From Desulfobacterales bacterium (GTDB taxonomy: Bacteria > Desulfobacterota > Desulfobacteria > Desulfobacterales > Desulfosalsimonadaceae): a stretch of 64,000 nucleotides of DNA. The DNA lies in the NCBI GenBank assembly GCA_018335195.1, contig JAGXKN010000008.1:1-64000 (forward strand), read 5' to 3'. This document shows positions 49,261 to 56,473 of this stretch, piece after piece. Positions within the stretch are counted from its first letter, which is position 1. The number at the start of each line of letters is the position of its first letter. The notes under the pieces are model-generated. The model ran no database searches. It had not been told where the DNA came from and saw only the letters and a program-made list of their open reading frames with translations. A program made the position numbers and the translations under genes.

Positions 49261-50640
49261 TCACCCACTCAGGCACGGGTTTCTGGCGGCCGTGGTCCGG
49301 CCCAGCCGCCTGAGCCTGCTCGCGGTCGGGGCCTGGCGCAGAAGTTCAGGCTCTGTGCGGGCTTCCCTGTCAATGGCTTGCACGGCAGCGATATAACCAT
49401 CCAGTGTTTCCTTGTTTTCGGTTTCCGTGGGCTCGGTCATGAGGGCGCCGTGCAACACAAGCGGAAAATAGATCGTCGGCGGGTGAAAACCGTAATCGAT
49501 CAGACGCTTGGCGATATCCAGGGTCTTTACATGGCAGTCGGCCGGGTTTTTGTTCGTGAACACGCACTCCTGCATGCACAGCCGGTCATAGGGCAAATGA
49601 AGCGTCTGCTTTAAATTTTCCTTGAGGTAGTTGGCGTTTAATATCGCCAGTTCACTGACTTTCTGCAAATTTTCCACGCCCATGCTGAGTATATAGCAGC
49701 AGGCTTTTACCATCACGCCGAGATTCTCCAGGCCCATGTCAGAAAGTACGGGCGTTCGTCCGATGCAGACCAGCAGCCTTTCAGCGGACGCCTCGGTTTT
49801 GGGCTGCGGCTCCGACTGCTGCTGAAACGGCGAGTCACCGATGGTTCCATTCGCGCCCGGCTCGGTTTTTTGGATGGATTCCACCGCCCGTTCCGGGAAG
49901 CATTTGATTTGCTGCTTTTGAAACTCGCGCAAAAGCGTTTTGGAGCAGGTTTCGTCAATAAGCGAAAGCGGAAGCAGTCTGTCCATGACTTCCACGAGGG
50001 TTACCCGGCTGCCCAGCGCGGAAAAAATCGTGGCAAACTCGCAGCCGATGACACCGCCGCCGGCAATCACAAGTGATTCCGGCACGGTTTCAAGGCAGAG
50101 GGCATCCGCGCTGGAAATGACCCGCTCGCCGTCAAACGGGATGCCGGGCAGCGGCCGGGGACCGGCTCCCTCGACAATAATCAGGCGGTCCCATTGAACG
50201 GTTTGCGTGCTGCCGTCGGCCTGTGTCACTGTAAGCTTCCGCGGTCCTTTAATAAAGCCACGGCCGTTTACCACCCGGACCCCCAGCTTATCAAGGATCC
50301 GGTCGACCTCCCTTGGCCTGGGCGGAGACAACCTATTGTCTGCGGGCGTTGAGCCGGGGCATGTCAATTTCAGGAGAACCTGGCAGGCGCACCCCGAATT
50401 TACTGAAACGCCGGCAATCGGTCATCAATGCGCCTTCCGCCCGCATCACCTTGGAGGAAATACATCCCCGGTTCAGACAGGTGCCGCCAAGGGCGTCGGC
50501 TTCCACCATCGCCACCTCAACGTTTAACTGGGCGGCCCGCACGGCTGCAAACAAGCCGCCGGGACCGGATCCCAATACGGCTATTTTTAAAGGCAGATCA
50601 AATTCCCGGGCCTGATGCCGGATTCGTTGACTGAAATGCA
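49261..50640 (-). pseudogene. chimeric remnant: dihydrolipoamide dehydrogenase N-terminus fused to glycine dehydrogenase subunit 2 C-terminus
   Basis: From about 50587 the minus strand encodes an LpdA-like N-terminus (KIAVLGSGPGG, GGTCLNRGCISSK, the active disulfide). A TAG at 50335-50333 interrupts it. Homology then continues in the same frame (VVSAQAK) until a one-base insertion near 50311-50317, after which EVDRILDKLG runs on in another frame. The NAD domain (VIAGGGVIGCEFATIFSALGS) follows. At about 49713 the sequence switches to the C-terminal third of GcvPB (ANYLK, FHPPTIYFPLVLHGAL, EPTETENKETLD). Stop codon, frameshift and missing parts of both genes mean that neither enzyme can be made here. 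Confidence 0.85.
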
Positions 50641-50677
50641 GAAACTGTGGACATTTCTTTTCATATTTATATTTATA

Positions 50678-50874
50678 CCTAAATTGAGCGTTTTTCAAGT
50701 TTGCCGGATATACAAGGAAGATGCAGACTCGCTATAGTAAGCTATGCGAGGCTGCATCTGACGCAGTAGATGCGGTAAACTTGGAAATCCCGGAGGGTTT
50801 CAGATCTTTAAAATAGAAATGGGTGTTATCCTTTAAAATAAATTGCTTTTAAAAATCTGAAACGCTCAATTTAG
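50678..50874. repeat. dispersed repeat with terminal inverted repeats, copy 2
   Basis: CCTAAATTGAGCG at the left and AACGCTCAATTTAG at the right bound 197 bp. It is the inverted, diverged relative of 8434-8640. Its central hairpin is GATGCAG / CTGCATC (with CTCGC / GCGAG inside), where copy 1 has CGGATGTT / AACATCCG. The stem is therefore kept while its sequence changes. The left end lies close to the start of the lpdA remnant, and its ATG at 50698 is probably not used. Confidence 0.8.
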
Positions 50875-50994
50875 ATTATAATATAACAGGAATTCCTCTT
50901 TTTGTAAATTTTCGGGGCAATTGCCGGCCAATTTTCAGCTTTTCCATAATCAAAACCCCGCGCTTTTTTTTGGTTTTGACGTTTATCAAAAAGA

Positions 50995-51023
50995 TTGACA
51001 GGCAAGTCAAATTTTGTTTTAAT
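50995..51023 (+). promoter_or_regulatory. promoter of the two-component pair
   Basis: TTGACA at 50995-51000, a 17-bp spacer, TTTAAT at 51018-51023, about 37 bases before the kinase ATG. Confidence 0.65.
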
Positions 51024-51060
51024 TTCAGTTAACTAAGTTTATCCTCGCCTGGAGGGAGAA

Positions 51061-52632
51061 ATGATTCCGTCCACCCACTCCACATCCGACCCGAACCAGA
51101 CCCCCCTGTCGGTAGCTATTGTTGGCGGCGGCCGACGCTGTCTTTCACTTCTACAGATGCTCCAGTCCGATGCGTTAAGGGACCTGAAGGCCGAAATCGT
51201 GGGAGTTGCCGATACGAATCCGGGTGCGGTGGGCTACCGGCATGCGGAAAAATCCGGCATTTTCACGACATCCGACTTCCACCGCCTCTTTCAAATTCCG
51301 AATCTGGACCTGATCATCAATCTTACCGGAAGCCCGGAGGTCAGCCAGCAACTTGTGGATTTTGCGCCTTCCGGGATCAGCGTGTTTCCCCACGCTGGCT
51401 CCCGACTGTTCCAGGAAATTGTCGAAAAGGTGCTCGGCGCTGAGCGGCAGATCGACCAGCAGGCTGATGAAATTTCCCGGGCCCAGGCATTTGCACGGGC
51501 AATCGCCCAGGCAACGATTGTCGACGTGATTGTCCTGGACCGGGATTTCCGGATTGTCTGGATCAATGAAGCGGGCCTTCGGACCGCCGGATTGACCCGG
51601 GAAGAAGCGCTGGGCCGCTACTGTTTCCAGATCTCCCATCAGCGGCTCAAGCCCTGCGTCGGCCCGGATGCGCCCTGCCCCATGCAGGAAACCCTGGAAA
51701 CAGGCCAGGCAGCCCATGCCATGCACGAACATCGCAGCGCAGACGAACATTCCAGGTATTGCGATATTTCAACATATCCGCTGTTTAACCGTGCCGGGGA
51801 AGTTGTGGAAGTGGTGGAAATCATCCGGGACATCACCGACGATCTCAATGAAAAGTTTGAGCAGCGGACCCGGGCGCTCAAGGAAAATCTCGCCCAACTG
51901 GTGCAGGAAGATAAACTGGTGGCCCTGGGAAAAATGGTGGCCTCAGTGACCCATGAAATCAATAATCCCATTAGCTCCATCATCAATTTCACAATGCTGG
52001 TCTCTGAAACGCTTCAGGAAGGCCCGCCGGATCCGGCGCAACTTGAAAAACTGGTCAAATACCTGGACCTGAGCCGTCGCGAGGCCGAACGCTGTGGAAA
52101 GATCGTAAACAACCTCCTCTCTTTCGCGCGGCAGCAGCCCATGGAGCCGAAAATTATCGATTTGTGCGAAATCATGGAACGGGTCATCAATCTACTCGGA
52201 CACACCATGGAATTGTCCAAAATCCGCCTGGACTGGAATTGCCAGGAATCCGCCCTTTATCTGCGCGCAGATTACAACCAGATCGAGCAGTGCCTGCTCA
52301 ATCTGGTTTTCAACGCCATTGAGGCCATGCCCGACGGCGGGCAACTGACCATCAGCGCAGGGCTTGATTCGGCGGGCGAACGAATCTGGTGCCAAATCAA
52401 GGACCAGGGCGTAGGTATTTCTTCCCGGGATCTGCCCCACATCTATGAGCCCTTTTTTACCACCAAGAGCGAAAGCTCGGGTGTTGGCATGGGCCTTTCC
52501 ATGGTCTACGGCATCATCCGTGAACATAAGGGGGAAATTTCAGTGGACAGCGCGGAAGGAAAGGGCACAACTTTTGAAATCACCCTTCCTGCAGCACCCA
52601 ATGAACACGCCGGGGGAAAGGGCAATGAATGA
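51061..52632 (+). CDS. PAS sensor histidine kinase with N-terminal Rossmann-like domain
   Basis: A 523-residue soluble kinase with no membrane helix. Residues about 15-115 look like an NAD-binding Rossmann domain (VAIVGGGRRCLSLLQML, then IVGVADTNPGAVGYRHAEKSGI), as in oxidoreductases. Residues about 145-265 are a PAS domain (DVIVLDRDFRIVWINEAGL) with a CxxxxxxC pair (CVGPDAPC). The kinase core has the H-box SVTHEINNPISS (His near 298), NLVFNAIEAMPDGG, DQGVGISS and GVGMGLSMVYGI. It overlaps its response regulator by eight bases. The Rossmann domain may sense redox or NAD state, which is an inference. Confidence 0.9.
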   Translation: MIPSTHSTSDPNQTPLSVAIVGGGRRCLSLLQMLQSDALRDLKAEIVGVADTNPGAVGYRHAEKSGIFTTSDFHRLFQIPNLDLIINLTGSPEVSQQLVDFAPSGISVFPHAGSRLFQEIVEKVLGAERQIDQQADEISRAQAFARAIAQATIVDVIVLDRDFRIVWINEAGLRTAGLTREEALGRYCFQISHQRLKPCVGPDAPCPMQETLETGQAAHAMHEHRSADEHSRYCDISTYPLFNRAGEVVEVVEIIRDITDDLNEKFEQRTRALKENLAQLVQEDKLVALGKMVASVTHEINNPISSIINFTMLVSETLQEGPPDPAQLEKLVKYLDLSRREAERCGKIVNNLLSFARQQPMEPKIIDLCEIMERVINLLGHTMELSKIRLDWNCQESALYLRADYNQIEQCLLNLVFNAIEAMPDGGQLTISAGLDSAGERIWCQIKDQGVGISSRDLPHIYEPFFTTKSESSGVGMGLSMVYGIIREHKGEISVDSAEGKGTTFEITLPAAPNEHAGGKGNE

Positions 52633-53974
52633 CCTGAGAATCCTGGTTGTCGATGATGAAGAGGCCGTGCGGGAATCCATGGCTGCGTGGCTGGAAAAAA
52701 CCGGCTATACGGTCTCTCTGGCCAAAAACGGCCCCGATGCCTTGGCCTTTCTGTCCCGGGAGCCCTTTGATCTTGTACTGCTGGACATTAAAATGCCGGG
52801 CATGGACGGGCACGAGCTTCTACGGGAGATCCGGCAGCACCATCCGGACACGATAATCGTCATGATCACGGCGTACGGATCCATCGATTCGGCGGTTACC
52901 GCCATGAAGGAAGGCGCCAGTGACTACCTGCGCAAGCCTTTTAACCCTAAGGACCTGATCCAGTTGGTCGAAAAGCTGGCAAAAGAAAAGGAAATGGCAG
53001 ATGAATACCGTCTGGCCCGGGATCGGCTCGCAGCGTATGAAAACAAGGAATTCGGAGACCTGATCGGATGCTCTGAGGTGATGCAGTCCCTGTTTCAGCA
53101 GATCGAGGAGGTGGCCCGGGCAGACGTGCCAGTGCTGATTACAGGGGAAACCGGCACCGGCAAGGAACTGGTCGCTCGTGCGATTCATTCGCACAGCAGC
53201 CGCGCCTCGGGTCCCTTTGTCGCCATCAATTGCGGAGCGGTTCCGGAACAACTGCTTGAAAGCGAGTTGTTCGGACATGAACGGGGCGCATTCACCGATG
53301 CCGTGAAGGCCCGGGTTGGCCGCCTGGAAATGGCGGATCAGGGCACCCTTTTTCTCGACGAGGTGGGAGAAATATCTGCCCAGATGCAGGTAAGCTTGTT
53401 GCGGGCGCTGGACGAAAAATCCTTTTTCCGGGTGGGCGGAAGCCGCCAGGTAAAAAGCGATTTCCGCCTCATCTGCGCCACCCACCAGGATGTGCAGGCC
53501 CTGCTGAAAAGCGGTCAAATGCGAAGCGACTTTTTCTATCGCATCAGCGTGATGCCCATGCACATCCCGCCTTTGCGGAAGCGCGGGGATGATATCATCC
53601 TGCTGGCCCGCCGTTTTCTGGAGCGGTTTTCCCATGAGATCAACAAGCCGATCGAGGATTTCACCCCGCCTGCCTATCGCTTGTTAAATCGTCACAACTG
53701 GAGCGGAAATGTACGTGAACTCATTAACGTCATTGAACGGGCGGTCATGGTGGGCCAGGGATCGAAAATCGATGCCGAGGACCTGTCCTTTCTCGGATCC
53801 GAGCCGGCAACGCCGTCGCCGGGGGCGCCCTTAAGGGAGGTTGAGGCAAAGCATATTCGCCAAACACTGGAAGACTGCGGATGGAATATCTCCCGGGCCG
53901 CCGAGGTGCTGGAAATCGATCGCGGCACCCTGGCCCGGCATATGAAAAAACACGGGATTGTCAAACCCCGATAA
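52625..53974 (+). CDS. NtrC-type sigma54-dependent response regulator
   Basis: A 449-residue regulator. It has an N-terminal receiver domain with the phospho-acceptor in LVLLDIKMPGMDG (Asp near 54). The AAA+ domain has Walker A GETGTGKE, GERGAFTDA at the sigma54-contact loop and VGEISAQMQVSLLRAL. The C-terminal Fis-type HTH has WNISRAAEVLEIDRGTLARHM. The contact loop reads GAFTDA, while the classical form is GAFTGA. I chose the ATG at 52625 (MNDLRILVVDDEE), because the longer frame from 52445 lies within the kinase gene. The target genes are not visible. Confidence 0.95.
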   Translation: MNDLRILVVDDEEAVRESMAAWLEKTGYTVSLAKNGPDALAFLSREPFDLVLLDIKMPGMDGHELLREIRQHHPDTIIVMITAYGSIDSAVTAMKEGASDYLRKPFNPKDLIQLVEKLAKEKEMADEYRLARDRLAAYENKEFGDLIGCSEVMQSLFQQIEEVARADVPVLITGETGTGKELVARAIHSHSSRASGPFVAINCGAVPEQLLESELFGHERGAFTDAVKARVGRLEMADQGTLFLDEVGEISAQMQVSLLRALDEKSFFRVGGSRQVKSDFRLICATHQDVQALLKSGQMRSDFFYRISVMPMHIPPLRKRGDDIILLARRFLERFSHEINKPIEDFTPPAYRLLNRHNWSGNVRELINVIERAVMVGQGSKIDAEDLSFLGSEPATPSPGAPLREVEAKHIRQTLEDCGWNISRAAEVLEIDRGTLARHMKKHGIVKPR

Positions 53975-53987
53975 AGCAAAACAAACC

Positions 53988-54578
53988 ATGTGGCAGGTTC
54001 CTGTGGAGCACAGATCCGGGTGCGAAGAAAAGCCCCTGACAAAGCGGCGCCACGTGGAGGTCGTTGCCCTGGGGCAAGTGGAAGAACTGGCTATTTCCGT
54101 TGCAGCTGCCAATATTCAGGCGATTCTGGGACTGATGGCCAGGGTGGTCCCGCCGTGGTCGGATCCGGATTACGCGGTTTTGCCGGGACGGGGGCAATAC
54201 AATGCCATCCCGGTTTTAAAGGAGTTAAGCCGCCAGGCAGAAAACAATACCCTACGCCTGGGAATCACAAGCGCAGATCTCTGCCTGCCTTTTTTGAGCT
54301 TTGTCTATGGAGAGGCCCAGGTTAACGGAAAAGCCGCCGTGATTTCCCTGCATCGGCTCAAGCGCGGTCCGGACGGAAAAACCGCACCTTCCGGGCTTTT
54401 TCTCCAGCGGCTGGCCAAGGTTGCCATCCACGAAACCGCCCACGTGATCGGCATGACCCATTGCCGGCAGCAGGGTTGCATCATGTGCTTTTCCCTGGAG
54501 CTCGAATTTCTCGACGCGCTGTCCATGTCATTCTGCCCGGACTGCGATCTGGATCGCAGACGGCGGGTTCGGATATAA
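53988..54578 (+). CDS. amzA: archaemetzincin-type metalloprotease
   Basis: A zinc peptidase of the archaemetzincin family. The active site HETAHVIGMTHCRQQGCIMCFS fits HExxHxxGxxH with a Cys, then a second zinc site with CPDC near the C-terminus. The start used is the ATG at 53988 (MWQVPVEHRSG), giving 196 residues. A TTG at 53958 is possible but overlaps the regulator's stop. Its position right after the sigma54 regulator suggests co-transcription or control by it, which is an inference. Confidence 0.88.
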   Translation: MWQVPVEHRSGCEEKPLTKRRHVEVVALGQVEELAISVAAANIQAILGLMARVVPPWSDPDYAVLPGRGQYNAIPVLKELSRQAENNTLRLGITSADLCLPFLSFVYGEAQVNGKAAVISLHRLKRGPDGKTAPSGLFLQRLAKVAIHETAHVIGMTHCRQQGCIMCFSLELEFLDALSMSFCPDCDLDRRRRVRI

Positions 54579-54615
54579 AGCCTAACTTTGCGCGGCAAAC
54601 CGGCCTGTATACGGA

Positions 54616-55542
54616 TCAGGTGCGCAGGAACTTGTGTTTCAGTTCATGCCAGTCCAGTTCCGGGAGGTGGCCGTAGATGTCGGGCATGGCCCGGCCGCCG
54701 GTGGCTGCCAGCGCATGTCCGCTTTCCTCGGCGATAATTGCCGTTAGCGCCTCTGCTTCCTGTTCCAGCCAAGTGCGGCTTTCCTCGCCAAAATACAGCC
54801 TGTGCAGGCGGCTGCTCAGATGAACCGGCTCAATTACCATCAGCCACCCGTCGTCAAACGGCTCCCATTCCGGAAACGAGTCTTTTCCCGAGGCCTTGGG
54901 ATTTACAGCTACCACCACGCCTTCTGTCGGGCACAGGCATTCGGCCTGCAGGCTGCCGCGGATCAGCTCGCAGCAGGCCTCACCCTGGCGGATCGCCGTT
55001 CCCATCCCGGGCAGCACTATCCGGTCAAACGGGCCGAACAGGCGGGCGGAAAAATCATCAAGCCCCGTGCGGACAAATCCACCGTATTCCACCCGCGCCC
55101 ACGTGTGGCCGGGATGGTAGTAATAACTCTCAGCCAGGGCAAACCCGCTGACGATTTTCTGCACCGAGTGATCCTGGAAATCCGCCAGCGACTCATTTTC
55201 TATCATTTCATTGTAGGGGCAGGTATCGCACTGGTAATTGTTGATGCAGTACTTATAAGAAACTCTTCCGGAAAGCATATGGCGGCATTTCATCTGTTCG
55301 GCTTCCGTGCGGAACCGATCCGGAAAAGCCCGCCAGTCCATTGGAGCGCGACCATTCTTTAACCGGCCGCTGGCCACGTCTTTTTTCAGACGCTTGTGCA
55401 GCGGGCAGCTCAGGCAGTCAAATGCATTGATACACCGGGTCGGCTTGATTACCCCGGCCTTGCTCCATACGCAGGTATTGCTGCGCATGTCAAATACCGC
55501 CGGGCTCCCTGCGGAATGGCGGCCCTGGGTTTTTCTCTTCAT
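54616..55542 (-). CDS. Cys-rich protein with GcvH-like lipoyl domain
   Basis: A 308-residue protein. The N-terminal half has two matching Cys patterns (CINAFDCLSCPLHKR and CINNYQCDTCPYNEM), each Cx5-Cx2-CP. These are probably metal or Fe-S ligands. Residues about 155-265 are a GcvH-like domain (YYHPGHTWARVEYGGFVRTGLDDFSARLFG, then FDDGWLMVIEP). The lipoyl-lysine site reads ELIRGSLQAECLCPTEG, while GcvH has ESVKA at this place, so the usual lysine is missing. I chose the ATG at 55542 (MKRKTQGRHS) after AAAGGAGGT. The role is unknown and may be scaffold or redox related. Confidence 0.75.
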   Translation of the reverse strand: MKRKTQGRHSAGSPAVFDMRSNTCVWSKAGVIKPTRCINAFDCLSCPLHKRLKKDVASGRLKNGRAPMDWRAFPDRFRTEAEQMKCRHMLSGRVSYKYCINNYQCDTCPYNEMIENESLADFQDHSVQKIVSGFALAESYYYHPGHTWARVEYGGFVRTGLDDFSARLFGPFDRIVLPGMGTAIRQGEACCELIRGSLQAECLCPTEGVVVAVNPKASGKDSFPEWEPFDDGWLMVIEPVHLSSRLHRLYFGEESRTWLEQEAEALTAIIAEESGHALAATGGRAMPDIYGHLPELDWHELKHKFLRT

Positions 55543-55689
55543 GGGGACCTCCTTTGTGTTTGGAATTAAAGTTGATTTCCGACACATAAGAAGGCAAAAA
55601 GAATGCCAGTTCGCCAAATTTCCGCATTTATTTGCGTTTATTCTAATATACTGAAAAAATAAGATAATCAATATGAATCAAAGGCGGGC

Positions 55690-55942
55690 ATGGGGCCTGG
55701 CAATTTTGGGCAGCGCGGCGCATGTGATGCATGATCCACCAGAATTGTGCCAGGGATCAGGCAATCCCCGGGGTTGCCGGGGCATAAAAGGTGTGCGGGG
55801 AATTCTGCAGTGCCATGTGGCACCGCGCAGCAAGCATCCGTTCCTGTATACGGATGCTGCAAAATGCCGCATCTGTGCAGAATCATCCGGGCATTCGAAG
55901 GGTTATTCAGTGACCGGTTCCGGCCTCCGGTACCAGGAGAAC
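55690..55942 (+). ncRNA. candidate structured RNA between GcvH-like gene and dodecin
   Basis: The plus-strand sequence folds strongly. Stem 1 pairs 55695-55708 with 55738-55753 (6 bp plus 8 bp with a two-base bulge). Stem 2 is 55759-55777 (GGCAA / TTGCC with inner CC/GG). A third unit has an outer ATTCTGCA / TGCAGAAT helix (55802-55809 / 55876-55883) with two inner hairpins (GTGCCA / TGGCAC and AGCATCCG / CGGATGCT). No protein frame here is convincing. Both strands could form these helices, so the direction is uncertain. I do not recognise a known RNA class. Confidence 0.35.
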
Positions 55943-55945
55943 TTC

Positions 55946-55988
55946 AAACCATGAAAAGGCGGCCAGCAGGGCTGCCTTTTCATGGTTT
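55946..55988. terminator. bidirectional terminator hairpin downstream of dodecin
   Basis: AAACCATGAAAAGGC (55946-55960) pairs perfectly over 15 bp with GCCTTTTCATGGTTT (55974-55988). It lies about 30 bases after the dodecin stop on the minus strand and could also end the candidate RNA on the plus strand. Confidence 0.65.
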
Positions 55989-56018
55989 CCGTCTTACGGG
56001 ATTTTCCCTAAGAAGATT

Positions 56019-56231
56019 TTACTCTGACTTGTACTTGAAGGATAGCTTGACAACTGCCCGAAACAGCGACACTTTCCCGTCCTCGATTTTTACGTCCAGG
56101 TCCTTGACTTCAGCCACCCGCGTGTCGCGCAGCGATTTGGAAGCGGTTTCAACGGCATTCTTGACTGCCTCTTCCCATGAGGTTTTGCTTGTGCCGACCA
56201 GTTCGATGAATTTGTAAACGCTTTCACTCAT
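56019..56231 (-). CDS. dodecin
   Basis: A 70-residue flavin-storage protein that forms dodecameric spheres. The sequence MSESVYKFIELVGTSKTSWEEAVKNAV is the family signature, and ASKSLRDTRVAEVKDLDVKIEDGKVSLFRAVVKLSF follows. The tryptophan in TSWEEAV stacks with flavin in homologues. It has its own promoter (TGGACA, 17 bp, TATATT) and a terminator downstream. A GGAGG-like site precedes the ATG. Confidence 0.95.
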   Translation of the reverse strand: MSESVYKFIELVGTSKTSWEEAVKNAVETASKSLRDTRVAEVKDLDVKIEDGKVSLFRAVVKLSFKYKSE

Positions 56232-56287
56232 GGTTTCCCTCCTTGTCTGGTTAGTTGTGTTCTATGTTTTTAATCAAACCCTTATTT

Positions 56288-56316
56288 AATATAATAAACG
56301 TGGTTGTGTTTGTCCA
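56288..56316 (-). promoter_or_regulatory. promoter of the dodecin gene
   Basis: Minus strand: TGGACA (plus 56311-56316), a 17-bp spacer, TATATT (plus 56288-56293). It is one of the better matches to consensus in the window. Confidence 0.65.
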
Positions 56317-56473
56317 ACCCATTTCATCTTAACCAAACACTGAGAGATGGTCGCTAATCCTTTTGAATTTCTTCATCATTCTTCAGCGCCCCTTGCATTC
56401 GCCCGGCAAGTGATTATTGTAGAAACATCAAGCTTTCAAAAAATCAAATAATATGGCGAGATTTTAGGTTATT

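Noticed and set aside
50333-50335. TAG in the lpdA remnant as pyrrolysine
   Set aside because: A one-base frameshift follows about 20 bases later and the gene is fused to a fragment of gcvPB, so decay is the simpler explanation.
50333-50698. 121-codon frame starting in the repeat element, read as an intact small flavoprotein
   Set aside because: The first 35 codons lie in and near the repeat, and the rest is an LpdA fragment ended by a TAG within homologous sequence.
55673-55954. 93-codon plus-strand frame with several Cys between the GcvH-like gene and dodecin
   Set aside because: No ribosome site or family motif, and it runs through strong RNA helices that better explain the sequence.
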